Source: Chromatiaceae bacterium
GTDB lineage: Bacteria; Pseudomonadota; Gammaproteobacteria; Chromatiales; Chromatiaceae
Length of the DNA stretch: 60,520 nucleotides
Assembly (NCBI GenBank): GCA_013426805.1
Contig: JACDZG010000033.1
Location: 1-60,520 of the forward strand
Direction of reading: 5' to 3'
The position numbers and the translations under genes are program-made. The notes under the pieces were generated by a model. It had not been told where the DNA came from. It made no database searches and saw only the letters and a list, made by a program, of their open reading frames with translations. Shown here piece after piece: positions 31,173-39,975 of this stretch; the first letter of the stretch is position 1, and each line of letters begins with the position of its first letter.

Positions 31173-31244
31173 TCACACCGCAGAACCCTGTAAGCCGCCA
31201 GATCTCGTTGAAACCGCCGATCAAACCTACAACGCGGATCCAAC

Positions 31245-32345
31245 CTACAGGCGCATCGGCATCACCACATATGTCTCCCCCGACGCTTCCTTCCCCCTCC
31301 AGAGTGAACTGCTATTCCCATCTTCAAACCGGACCTCCACGCTCTCGCTATCCACCGCATTCAGCAGATCCGATAGATAGGCAACGTTAAACCCTATCGT
31401 AGTGGGCTCGCCAGAGTAAACCAACTCCATTTCCTCTACCGCCTCCTCCTGCTCTGGATTATGCGCAACCAGCCTAAGCACATTTGGCTCAAACACTAAT
31501 CGCACCCCTCGATACTTTTCATTCGACAAAATCGCGGTTCTGGAAAGCGCCCGCTTAAGCGAGTCTTTATCCGCATAGGCAACCTTCGAAAGCCCTGTCG
31601 GAATCACCCTCTCATACTCTGGATACCGACCATCGACAAGCTTCGACGTCGTCACCGTTCTTCCAGCCAGAAACCTAATCAACCGCTCCCCGATCTCAAC
31701 CTGCACGATCGACGACCCAAAACCCAACTGTCGCCTCAACTCATTGACTGTCTTAAAGGGAATGATCACCGAGCGTGACTCTTTCAAATCAACTGAACAA
31801 GCACTCTCGAACGCAGCAAGCCGATGCCCATCCGTAGCAACCGCTCTGACAACCTCTTTCTCAACCTGCAATAGCAACCCATTCAAATAGTACCGAACGT
31901 CCTGCTGTGCCATTGCGAATCCCGTCTTTTCCAATAACCTCTTTAATGTCGATTCCTCCACGGTGAAAACTTCCTCCGCAGGTTGAGCCTCTACGTTCGG
32001 AAAGTCCGCAGCGGGAAGCGTACCCAACACATAGCGACCTCGCTCCGCAGTCAAGACGCACCGATCTCCCGTAACCATAAAACGGATATCGGCACCTTCC
32101 CTAAGCGACCGACAGATCTCCGAAAGCTTTCTCGCCGGGATAGTCACTCGTCCACCCTCAGCAACGATTGCCTCACTGGACGATCGGATCTCAATCTCCA
32201 GATCGGTGCCGATAATACTGACACGACCTTCGTCGGCAGAAACCAGCAGATTCCCTAAGATCGGTAATGTCTGCCTTCGTTCGACGACCCCCACCACCTT
32301 ATTGAGAATCGGGAGCAAATGTTCCCTGTTCACTGTGATATCCAT
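31245..32345 (-). CDS. dnaN: DNA polymerase III beta sliding clamp
   Basis: A 366-residue protein starting MDITVNREHLLPILNKVVGVVERRQTLPIL; the in-frame ATG 21 bases upstream is rejected because the family begins here. The three clamp domains are present, with the ending VMPMRL that forms part of the protein-binding pocket. It tethers polymerase III to DNA. Transcribed after dnaA across the candidate origin. Confidence 0.98.
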   Translation of the reverse strand: MDITVNREHLLPILNKVVGVVERRQTLPILGNLLVSADEGRVSIIGTDLEIEIRSSSEAIVAEGGRVTIPARKLSEICRSLREGADIRFMVTGDRCVLTAERGRYVLGTLPAADFPNVEAQPAEEVFTVEESTLKRLLEKTGFAMAQQDVRYYLNGLLLQVEKEVVRAVATDGHRLAAFESACSVDLKESRSVIIPFKTVNELRRQLGFGSSIVQVEIGERLIRFLAGRTVTTSKLVDGRYPEYERVIPTGLSKVAYADKDSLKRALSRTAILSNEKYRGVRLVFEPNVLRLVAHNPEQEEAVEEMELVYSGEPTTIGFNVAYLSDLLNAVDSESVEVRFEDGNSSSLWRGKEASGETYVVMPMRL

Positions 32346-32557
32346 TTTGCTAGCCTCTCTTATCATATATATATATTAAGAAAAAGTAGTAGTAATAAGG
32401 GCTGTGAGTATGTGACCAAAAGCAATATCCCCAGAAATAACAGCTACGTATCCAGTAACACGCCGCTTGATATCGTCGCTTGAACTCTGTGGATAACTCG
32501 TGATCAAAAACGCTGCTCCCGGCTCCCGGAACCTTGCACCCACCTTATCCACAGGTT
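32346..32557. other. Candidate replication origin (oriC) in the dnaA-dnaN gap
   Basis: Read on the plus strand: an AT-rich tract with alternating TA (32359-32385), then TAGTAGTAATAA (32387-32398), which fits the DnaA-trio pattern (3'-GAT-5' repeats), a short GC block, and two perfect DnaA boxes, TGTGGATAA at 32488-32496 (minus) and TTATCCACA at 32545-32553 (plus). A 7/9 match lies at 32425-32433. The order of unwinding tract, trios and boxes is that of a bacterial basal unwinding element. GATC sites are few, unlike E. coli oriC. The gap spacing between trios and the first perfect box (about 90 bases) is longer than in B. subtilis. Confidence 0.65.
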
Positions 32558-33889
32558 TCATGACAGCCCACGCAGCAGATTTCGGTAATCCTCTTCAACG
32601 GTCGAATCGCTCTCCTTCAACTCTTTGATCTTTCGGGTTGCATGCAGGACTGTTGTGTGATCCCGCCCCCCGAACGCTGTGCCAATTTCAGGCAGGCTAT
32701 GCTTGGTCAGTTCTTTTGCCAGCGTCATCGCGATCTGTCGTGGCCGAGCGATCGATCGATTTCTCTTGGCAGAGAGGAGATCCGACGTACGAATTTTATA
32801 ATACTCAGCAACAGCCTTTTGGATGCTTTCGATAGTAACGCGCTTGTCCTGCGCTGCCAACATGTCACGCAGCGCCTCTTTTGCGAACTCTACCGTGATG
32901 GCACGACCCATGAACTGAGCATTCGCCACGAGCCGCCGCAGTGCCCCTTCCAATTCACGGATGTTGGAACGAATCCGTCGGCCGACGAAGAAACTGACAT
33001 CTTCCGGTAGTGACACGCCGAGCAAGCTCGCCTTGCTTTGCAGAATTGCCACACTGGTTTCCAGATCAGGCGGCTCGATTGAGACCGTAAGGCCCCAGCC
33101 AAAACGTGATCTGAGTCGCTCTTCAAGCCCGACCACTTCTTTCGGAAATCTGTCGCTCGATAACACAATTTGTTGCCTTGACTCGAATAGCGCATTGAAA
33201 GTATGAAAGAATTCCTCCTGAGACCGCTCCTTACCGGCAAAGAACTGGACATCATCGATCAATAGCGCATTTAGCGAGCGATAGGTTTTCTTGAATTCGT
33301 CAATCCGATTGTTCTGTAATGCCCTGATCATCTCGGCGACAAAGCGCTCGGAATGCAGATAGGCCACTTTTGCAGTCGGATTTCTCTCCAACAGCATATT
33401 CCCCACGGCGTGCATCAAATGGGTCTTCCCAAGACCGACCCCACCATAAATAAAAAGCGGATTATAGGCCACCCCCGGCGATTGGCTGATCTGCATTGAC
33501 GCGGCCCGCGCAAGTTGGTTCGACTTACCTTCCACAAAGGTGTCAAAACTAAACTCCGGATTGAGCCGGGACTCCGCCCGCCGTTCAACGAACCGCTCGG
33601 TATCCTCGGCCGATTCGACAGGTGGTGGCGTTGCCGTGCTTTCGGTTCTGTCGATCCCCCCGACATCAAACCGGATTCGGTTGACCGCGCCGTTGCTGGA
33701 ATACTTGGCAAACTCGAGCAATCGCACTTCGTAGTGCTGCCGCACCCAATCCTGCACGAATTTATTCGGCGCGAACAGCCGAAGAACTTCACCTTCACAT
33801 CTTGCCTGCAGCGGCAAAATCCATGTGTTGAACTCTGCTGCCGTCAACTCACCCTTCAACCGCAAGATACACTGTTGCCACAAATCCAT
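32558..33889 (-). CDS. dnaA: Chromosomal replication initiator protein DnaA
   Basis: A 443-residue AAA+ initiator. It has an N-terminal domain I ([22 protein letters not shown]), a short variable linker, the ATPase with Walker [11 protein letters not shown] and Walker [20 protein letters not shown], sensor residues, and the DNA-binding domain IV signature ([24 protein letters not shown]...[10 protein letters not shown]). It is shorter than the E. coli protein (467), mainly in the linker. AGGTGG lies seven bases before the ATG. It binds the DnaA boxes on both sides of its own gene. Confidence 0.99.
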   Translation of the reverse strand: MDLWQQCILRLKGELTAAEFNTWILPLQARCEGEVLRLFAPNKFVQDWVRQHYEVRLLEFAKYSSNGAVNRIRFDVGGIDRTESTATPPPVESAEDTERFVERRAESRLNPEFSFDTFVEGKSNQLARAASMQISQSPGVAYNPLFIYGGVGLGKTHLMHAVGNMLLERNPTAKVAYLHSERFVAEMIRALQNNRIDEFKKTYRSLNALLIDDVQFFAGKERSQEEFFHTFNALFESRQQIVLSSDRFPKEVVGLEERLRSRFGWGLTVSIEPPDLETSVAILQSKASLLGVSLPEDVSFFVGRRIRSNIRELEGALRRLVANAQFMGRAITVEFAKEALRDMLAAQDKRVTIESIQKAVAEYYKIRTSDLLSAKRNRSIARPRQIAMTLAKELTKHSLPEIGTAFGGRDHTTVLHATRKIKELKESDSTVEEDYRNLLRGLS

Positions 33890-34047
33890 AATCCACCTAA
33901 TGTTACCCTTCGTTGATCGTTGCAGGACCCCGTGAGGAAATCTGGTACCGTCCGATCAGTCGAATTCTGATAGCGCTTGCGGCAGCCCAAGTGTGTTGAG
34001 CTGCCAAACCAAGCCGCGGATACTAAGTCTAGCCCTGCTGGCGGAAG

Positions 34048-34056
34048 TTATCCACA
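34048..34056 (+). promoter_or_regulatory. DnaA box upstream of rpmH
   Basis: A perfect TTATCCACA in the 285-base dnaA-rpmH gap, 33 bases before the rpmH -35. It is the only clear box I found in that gap, so it may regulate rpmH or dnaA or be an auxiliary origin site. Confidence 0.7.
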
Positions 34057-34088
34057 GGAAGCGCGAAGCTCAAGCGAGATTGAACTTG

Positions 34089-34117
34089 TTGACATCTCCC
34101 TTGAAAATGTTTAAAAT
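34089..34117 (+). promoter_or_regulatory. rpmH sigma70 promoter
   Basis: TTGACA (34089-34094), a 17-base spacer, then TAAAAT (34112-34117). It would start transcription about 50 bases before rpmH and drive rpmH-rnpA-yidD-yidC. Confidence 0.8.
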
Positions 34118-34174
34118 GTGAAGTCTTTTTTCGAGCGCGTACAGAGCTCCAGAACGCACGCCCTAGAGATCACC

Positions 34175-34309
34175 ATGAAACGTACCTATCAGCCAAGTCG
34201 CGTCAAGTGCGCGCGGACCCACGGCTTTCGCGCACGTAATGCAACCAGAAACGGCCGCAAGGTCCTGAACGCAAGGCGGGCAAAGGGTCGAGTTCGCCTC
34301 ACTCCATAA
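34175..34309 (+). CDS. rpmH: 50S ribosomal protein L34
   Basis: A 44-residue, strongly basic protein, [20 protein letters not shown]..., with the invariant THGFRAR and [14 protein letters not shown] segments. A Cys at position 12 replaces the usual Arg/Lys. It is the first gene of the rpmH-rnpA-yidD-yidC-mnmE run beside dnaA. Confidence 0.98.
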   Translation: MKRTYQPSRVKCARTHGFRARNATRNGRKVLNARRAKGRVRLTP

Positions 34310-34349
34310 ATCAGCAAAGCGAAGGACCACGATCGGCTTCGACGCTCGC

Positions 34350-34721
34350 GTGCCGCTCGAACACCCTCTCGGTCTACCGCGGTCTCGTCGGCTCGTCAAT
34401 CCGATTCAGTACCAGCGCGTGCTCAAAGAGGGCATTCGCTTCGGCGTTAACGTTTACACGGTGGTTGCATGGCCGAACGGTCTCGGCAGCTCTCGACTAG
34501 GACTTGCCATATCCAAGCGGTACGCCCGACGCGCCCACGATCGCAACCGACTCAAGCGCGTTGTCCGCGAGAGCTTCCGAACCCAGGATTCAGCGCTGCC
34601 TGCGGTTGATATCGTGGTGTTAGCGACAGCGAGAGCATCGAACGCGACCAATCTAACCCTCTTTTCCGCGCTGGGTAAGGCGTGGAACTCCATCAGGAAC
34701 GCGTCATGGGTAAAACCCTGA
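34350..34721 (+). CDS. rnpA: Ribonuclease P protein component
   Basis: A 123-residue basic protein with a GTG start 40 bases after rpmH. It has the family's N-terminal RSRRLVNPIQYQRVLKEG and the signature ARRAHDRNRLKRVVRESFR (the RNR motif that contacts RNase P RNA). It supports 5' maturation of tRNAs. Its 3' end overlaps yidD by 16 bases. Confidence 0.95.
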   Translation: MPLEHPLGLPRSRRLVNPIQYQRVLKEGIRFGVNVYTVVAWPNGLGSSRLGLAISKRYARRAHDRNRLKRVVRESFRTQDSALPAVDIVVLATARASNATNLTLFSALGKAWNSIRNASWVKP

Positions 34722-34927
34722 TCTGGTTTGTCCGAGCATATCAGTACCTGATCAGCCCAACGATTGGACCGCACTGTCGGTTTTACCCAACTTGCTCCGC
34801 GTACACTATCGAGGCCATCGACCGTTACGGTCCGTTGCAGGGAACCTATCTGGCAATCCTCCGACTGTCGCGATGCCATCCCTGGCACCCCGGCGGATGC
34901 GATCCTGTCCCGACGAAGAAGCAGTGA
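34706..34927 (+). CDS. yidD: Membrane protein insertion efficiency factor YidD
   Basis: A 73-residue protein; ATG 34706 (MGKTLIWFVRAYQYLISP) with AGGAA just upstream is chosen over an upstream GTG inside rnpA. The family motif GPHCRFYPTCSAYTIEAI and the WHPGGCDPVP end are intact, with three conserved cysteines. It is an inner-membrane-associated helper of YidC, which follows six bases later. Confidence 0.96.
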   Translation: MGKTLIWFVRAYQYLISPTIGPHCRFYPTCSAYTIEAIDRYGPLQGTYLAILRLSRCHPWHPGGCDPVPTKKQ

Positions 34928-34933
34928 CAACCC

Positions 34934-36607
34934 ATGGATAATATCCGCTTAATCCTCATTTTTTCGCTCGCGGCAGTCTCACTGCTGATCTATCAGGCGT
35001 GGTTACAGGACTACGGTCCCGCGACCACTGCACGACAAGTTGCAACGACTGAGACATCCTCGATCGCCGTCGGCGGTTCAGATGGCATCCCTGGCCTAAC
35101 AAGCGAGACACCAAAACCAACCAGCAGCGTTCTCCCACTGTCAACGGGTAAAACAACTGCCGAATCAGCGCAAGTCATCACGGTCCAGACGGATCTGATG
35201 AAGGTCGAGATTTCAACTAAAGGCGGAACAATTGCCAGCGCGTGGTTGACCGATTATGCGATGGCTCCCGAAGCGCCGGACCTGAAGTTCCGTCTTCTTA
35301 AGCCCGACCCGCCAAACATGTTTGTAGTTCAGTCCGGTTTGATCGGCTCGGCTTCCGATTCTCTCCCGACCCATGAAGCCATGTTTACCAGTCAGTCGAG
35401 CCAGTACACATTGGAGCCAGGTCAAACTTCGCTGACGGTTCCGCTTTCCTGGACCTCTCCCGAGGGCGTCCAGGTTCGTAAGAACCTACGGTTCCAACGT
35501 GGAAGCTATGTCGTCGAGTCGGCGCAGGAAGTGCTGAATAATTCCACCCAACCATTGATCGTTCGCGAGTATGCCCAGTTGCAGCGTACCGAGTTGCTCG
35601 ACCCGAATGCATCGCGCTTTGTCAGCACCTACACCGGCGGCGTCTACTACACCCCCGAAGACAAATACACGAAGATCTCGTTTGACCAGATGCGCGAGAA
35701 AAAGCTCGATCGCTCTGTGACCGACGGCTGGGTCGCAATGATCCAGCATTATTTTATGTCTGCCTGGATACCGCCGCGGGGCGTCAGTGAGACTTTTTAC
35801 ACGAATGTCCTTGATGACTCCCGCTATATCATCGGCAAGTACAGCCCACCTGTTGTCGTCAACGCAAACGCCTCGCATACTTTCACCAATCAGGTTTACA
35901 TCGGTCCGAAACTTCCATCAACGTTGGCAGCGGTCGCGCCTGGTCTGGAACTCACGGTAGACTTCGGCTGGTTGACCGTGATTGCTCAGCCGATCCATTG
36001 GCTCCTCGACATGATCTACACGATCGTCGGAAACTGGGGCTGGGCGATCGTTGTTCTCACCATTCTGATCAAGCTGGCCTTTTACAAGCTGTCCGAAGCC
36101 AGTTACAAGTCCATGGCGAAGATGCGGCAGATAACACCGCGAATGCAGGCGCTGAAGGACCGGTATGGGGATGATAAGGAACGTCTGAACCAGGCAATGA
36201 TGGAAATGTACAAAACGGAGAAGATCAACCCGCTCGGTGGTTGTTTACCGATCTTGGTGCAAATTCCGGTTTTCATCGCTCTTTACTGGGTCTTACTCGA
36301 AAGCGTCGAGCTTCGTCAAGCACCGTTCATTCTGTGGATCGACAATCTCTCAGCCCCTGATCCGTATTTCGTCCTGCCGTTGATCATGGGCATCTCGATG
36401 TTCGTGCAGTCAAAGTTGAACCCTGCGCCACCGGATCCGATTCAGGCGAAGGTCATGATGAGTCTGCCGTTCGTATTTACGATCTTCTTCGCATTCTTCC
36501 CCGCCGGATTAGTGCTGTATTGGACTGTCAACAATCTGCTGTCGATCGCTCAGCAGTGGCATATCACGAGAAATATCGATAAGGAAGCAGCCAAGCGCAA
36601 CCGCTGA
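34934..36607 (+). CDS. yidC: Membrane protein insertase YidC
   Basis: A 557-residue protein. A first membrane helix (LILIFSLAAVSLLIYQAWL), a low-complexity linker, the large periplasmic beta-sandwich P1 domain (about 75-335), and the conserved five-helix 60-kDa-IMP core from about 355, with KSMAKMRQITPRMQALKDRYGDDKERLNQAMMEMYK in the cytoplasmic loop and LGGCLPILVQIPVFIALYWVL. It inserts membrane proteins alone or with SecYEG; AtpE encoded downstream is a known kind of client. Confidence 0.98.
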   Translation: MDNIRLILIFSLAAVSLLIYQAWLQDYGPATTARQVATTETSSIAVGGSDGIPGLTSETPKPTSSVLPLSTGKTTAESAQVITVQTDLMKVEISTKGGTIASAWLTDYAMAPEAPDLKFRLLKPDPPNMFVVQSGLIGSASDSLPTHEAMFTSQSSQYTLEPGQTSLTVPLSWTSPEGVQVRKNLRFQRGSYVVESAQEVLNNSTQPLIVREYAQLQRTELLDPNASRFVSTYTGGVYYTPEDKYTKISFDQMREKKLDRSVTDGWVAMIQHYFMSAWIPPRGVSETFYTNVLDDSRYIIGKYSPPVVVNANASHTFTNQVYIGPKLPSTLAAVAPGLELTVDFGWLTVIAQPIHWLLDMIYTIVGNWGWAIVVLTILIKLAFYKLSEASYKSMAKMRQITPRMQALKDRYGDDKERLNQAMMEMYKTEKINPLGGCLPILVQIPVFIALYWVLLESVELRQAPFILWIDNLSAPDPYFVLPLIMGISMFVQSKLNPAPPDPIQAKVMMSLPFVFTIFFAFFPAGLVLYWTVNNLLSIAQQWHITRNIDKEAAKRNR

Positions 36608-36639
36608 CTATCTTGTCGCCTGGATTATCGACCGCATAG

Positions 36640-37977
36640 ATGACCGCCGATACCATTGCTGCTATTGCCACAGCACCGGGTGTCGGCGGTGTTGGTGTGG
36701 TTCGGGTCAGCGGTCCTGATTCACGGGCGATTGCTCATGCGGTGACGGGCCGTGCGCTTCGTCCCCGCGTCGCGCGTTTTTGCAGCTTTCTCGCGGACAC
36801 CGGTCAACCCATTGATGAAGGAATCGCACTCTTCTTTCCGGGACCGCGTTCGTTCACCGGCGAGGACGTGCTGGAGATCCAAGGACATGGAGGACCAGTG
36901 GTGCTCGACATCCTGCTCTCCCGCTGTCTTGAACTTGGCGCTCGACCAGCCAGACCAGGTGAATTCTCGGAACGAGCCTTCCTGAATGGGAAACTTGACT
37001 TGACTCAGGCGGAAGCCATCGCGGATCTTGTCGAAAGCACCACCTCACTTTCCGCCAGGCTCGCGATTCGTAGTCTTCAAGGCGCTTTTTCCAGACGGGT
37101 CCATGCGTTAGTCGACGATCTCGTCCGTCTTCGCACTGGCGTGGAAGCGACCCTCGATTTTCCCGAAGAAGATGTTGACGATACTCTCTCGCGTGATTTG
37201 CTTGAACAACTCATCGCTTTAATCGCGGCAACCGATCAGGTGTTGTTTGAGGCGCATCAGGGTGAACGCATTCGTGATGGCCTCAGCGTTGTGATCGCCG
37301 GTCGCCCGAATTCGGGTAAGTCGAGCTTACTCAATGCGCTGGTTCAACAGGATGCGGCCATTGTGACGCCGATTGCCGGTACTACCCGTGATCTGCTCCG
37401 CTACGATATGGAGATCGGGGGCCTTCCAGTAACGGTCATCGATACGGCTGGCATCAGGGACACCCAGGAACTGGTCGAGCAGGAAGGCGTGCGCCGTGCC
37501 CGTGAGCAGTTGGCTAAGGCGGACCAGATTCTTTGGGTTTACGATGCCTCCTTGGGCCTTGACGGCGAGGAACTCGGTGGGCTCCCTCAAGATGCAAGAG
37601 TGACTTTAATCCGCAATAAGATCGATCTGGTCATATCCGTCCATGCGCCACCTAATACTAGAGAGTTCCATGAGATAGGGATCTCCACGTTGACCGGAGC
37701 TGGAATCGACAGCCTACGGCAACATTTGCGCGCGATGGCTGGGGTACAGGGGCTTGGCGAAGGGTCTTTTGTCGCGCGTCGTCGCCATCTGGACGCGCTG
37801 CGGCGAGGCTTGGCCGCACTGCATTCATCTAAAGTGTCTTTCGAAACACGATTGGGACCCGAAGTCGTCGCCTTGGAACTCAGGGAAGCGCAACAAGCGT
37901 TCGGCGAGATTACTGGCGAGGTCACTTCAGACGATCTCTTAGGTAAGATATTTTCTACGTTTTGTATCGGAAAATGA
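36640..37977 (+). CDS. mnmE: tRNA modification GTPase MnmE (TrmE)
   Basis: A 445-residue protein. It has an N-terminal folate-binding domain (DTIAAIATAPGVGGVGVVRVSG), a helical domain, and an inserted G domain with GRPNSGKSSLLNAL, DTAGIR and NKID; the C-terminal CIGK is intact. With MnmG it installs cmnm5U at the tRNA wobble base; mnmG lies 4 kb downstream. The last 39 bases overlap the end of the convergent transglutaminase gene. Confidence 0.98.
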   Translation: MTADTIAAIATAPGVGGVGVVRVSGPDSRAIAHAVTGRALRPRVARFCSFLADTGQPIDEGIALFFPGPRSFTGEDVLEIQGHGGPVVLDILLSRCLELGARPARPGEFSERAFLNGKLDLTQAEAIADLVESTTSLSARLAIRSLQGAFSRRVHALVDDLVRLRTGVEATLDFPEEDVDDTLSRDLLEQLIALIAATDQVLFEAHQGERIRDGLSVVIAGRPNSGKSSLLNALVQQDAAIVTPIAGTTRDLLRYDMEIGGLPVTVIDTAGIRDTQELVEQEGVRRAREQLAKADQILWVYDASLGLDGEELGGLPQDARVTLIRNKIDLVISVHAPPNTREFHEIGISTLTGAGIDSLRQHLRAMAGVQGLGEGSFVARRRHLDALRRGLAALHSSKVSFETRLGPEVVALELREAQQAFGEITGEVTSDDLLGKIFSTFCIGK

Positions 37978-39975
37978 TCGTCGCTGTCTTGTCGGGACAA
38001 ACGCTTTGACTAGTCGCGAAAGGCTCTGAATATCAGCGGCCGTCGGGTTTGGCATATAACGGCCGCGGATATAGAGGGCGACAATCGCGTTGACCCTCAG
38101 GGAAAACTCAGGACGAGCGACGGCGACGCGGGCCGCGAAGTCAAGCGGTCCTTCATGCGCGTTCCTTTCCAATCCGACCGCTGCCAATCGGCGACAGAGT
38201 AAGGAAAAACAGCGAGAGGCCGGATCGATCGCATCAGGCTGGCGAATCAGGCCGAAGAGAATCAGTCCCATGACTATAGTGACCGCGGCCACCATGATAC
38301 CTGCCAGCGCGAATTCCCCATAGTCCGCCAACCCTAATCGATAGAGCAGGCGAGTCTGCTCGGCGGCTGAATAGTCCAGGACCGAACGCTGCCAGACGGC
38401 ATCAATGCTGTCGGCCAGCAGCCGCAACTGACGAATCGCCATTGACAGGACTCCGGTGGAATCGATGTGGAAGCGTGCCGGCGCGTACGCCCCGAGTAGG
38501 CGCGACGCTCCCCGATTGTCCACTCGGAATGGTGCGACAGCGCTGGTCGGATCAACGCGCACCCATCCCCGCTCAGCGATCATCACTTCAACCCAGGCGT
38601 GCGCATCGGACTGCCAGATCAAATGATAACCGCCGATGCGATTGGGCTCTCCGCCGAGATAACCGAGCACGACGCGCGACGGTAAGCCGGCGATCCGCAT
38701 CAACACCGCGAAGCTCCCGGCATAGTGTTCGCAGAAGCCGCTGCGTGTTTCAAAAAGGAACTCATCCCAGGGATTGGCCCCGAGCTTGGGCGGCAACAGT
38801 GTGTAATGAAATTCCTCGCGGTTGAAAAAGTCCAGTCCCTGTTGCACCAAAGCCCAGTCTGAATCTGTTTCGAGCTGCCACTGCTTGACGAGCGTAATCA
38901 TCCGCGCGCTCGTATTTGCCGGCAGGCGCAGGGCGTAGCGCTGCTCGGCCTCGGCCGGCATCGCTGTCCGGAATTCGAGAGCGGAGCTGAGTCGATAGCG
39001 CTTCGCCGTGGTGATGGGGCGATCGGACAGCAATTGAAAGTCACTGCTCAGGACAGTATTCGGCGGATGTTCGATCGGGAGATCCAAACTGAACATCCAG
39101 CGCTGTTGGGAGGGCTCCAGCACAATCTCGTAATCGATCCGCTCCGTCGCTTGAGTCAGTTCCGGGTTAACCGTTTGATACTGACCGACGCGCCCTGGTG
39201 ACCATTTGCGGTTATCGACCTCCCATAGCACCAAGCCGCGCCAATAGAGCCGATCCGATCCTGGTGGATGTTGGTCGAAGCGCGCGCGAAAGGCGAGATC
39301 TCCGTTGATCACCAATTCACTGATCGAGCCGGGTTCCATCGACTCACTCATGCCCATGGTTCCCCGATCCTGATCAACGCCAAGGCTCCATAGGGGGCTT
39401 GTCAGGCGGGGGAACAAGGCGAACAGAACGATCGTCAGTGGAAGCGCCTGGAGTGAGATCCGCAGTACCACCGGCACCGCCCGGCGGATCGGGGTTGAAC
39501 CCAAGCCGCCATTCAAATCCACGAGCAGCGCGACGATCATGAACGCAATGCCGCCAAAGTACAGCGTCAATCCAATTCCCTGGTCGAACAGAAATTGCAC
39601 CACGACCACGAAACAGAGCGCGATGGCGCTGATTCGATGGTCACGACGCGCGCGTAACTCGAGCAACTTCAACGCCAGCATGGTTGCAAGCAGTGACGTG
39701 CCGCCGAGCTTGCCGATCAGGGTGTGATTGGCCAGCAGGCAGTTTGCCACCCCGACCAAGGTCAACCCGAGCAACAGCCAGCGGCCGGGCGCAGCGGCCG
39801 GCCATCGCACTGCCGCGAAGCGCAGCATCAGCATTAACGCCACGAATGCCGAGACGCGCCAATTCAGGTAACGCGCAAGCGGCAGGTAGGCCGCGCATAC
39901 CGTCATGACCAGCGCGAGCGTTTGATAACGCTCAGGCTGTTCGTCAATGGGGAGCAGGTTCTGTTTGGCCATCAT
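37939..39975 (-). CDS. TgpA-type transglutaminase-like membrane protein (DUF3488)
   Basis: A 678-residue protein (start at 39975; 39972 is equally possible; both lack a clear ribosome site). About five to six membrane helices fill residues 25-180 (DUF3488), then a periplasmic transglutaminase-like domain with the triad Cys in FCEHYAGSF, His in DAHAWVEV and Asp in VRVDPTSAV. One further helix near 560-580 and a DUF4129-like tail follow. P. aeruginosa TgpA is essential; the biochemical substrate is unknown. It is the last gene of moxR-DUF58-tgpA. Confidence 0.9.
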   Translation of the reverse strand: MMAKQNLLPIDEQPERYQTLALVMTVCAAYLPLARYLNWRVSAFVALMLMLRFAAVRWPAAAPGRWLLLGLTLVGVANCLLANHTLIGKLGGTSLLATMLALKLLELRARRDHRISAIALCFVVVVQFLFDQGIGLTLYFGGIAFMIVALLVDLNGGLGSTPIRRAVPVVLRISLQALPLTIVLFALFPRLTSPLWSLGVDQDRGTMGMSESMEPGSISELVINGDLAFRARFDQHPPGSDRLYWRGLVLWEVDNRKWSPGRVGQYQTVNPELTQATERIDYEIVLEPSQQRWMFSLDLPIEHPPNTVLSSDFQLLSDRPITTAKRYRLSSALEFRTAMPAEAEQRYALRLPANTSARMITLVKQWQLETDSDWALVQQGLDFFNREEFHYTLLPPKLGANPWDEFLFETRSGFCEHYAGSFAVLMRIAGLPSRVVLGYLGGEPNRIGGYHLIWQSDAHAWVEVMIAERGWVRVDPTSAVAPFRVDNRGASRLLGAYAPARFHIDSTGVLSMAIRQLRLLADSIDAVWQRSVLDYSAAEQTRLLYRLGLADYGEFALAGIMVAAVTIVMGLILFGLIRQPDAIDPASRCFSLLCRRLAAVGLERNAHEGPLDFAARVAVARPEFSLRVNAIVALYIRGRYMPNPTAADIQSLSRLVKAFVPTRQRRSFSDTKRRKYLT

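Noticed and set aside
31001..31243. An 80-codon minus-strand frame containing FHVEHR
   Set aside because: The motif is simply a translation of the parS palindrome; no ribosome site or domain.
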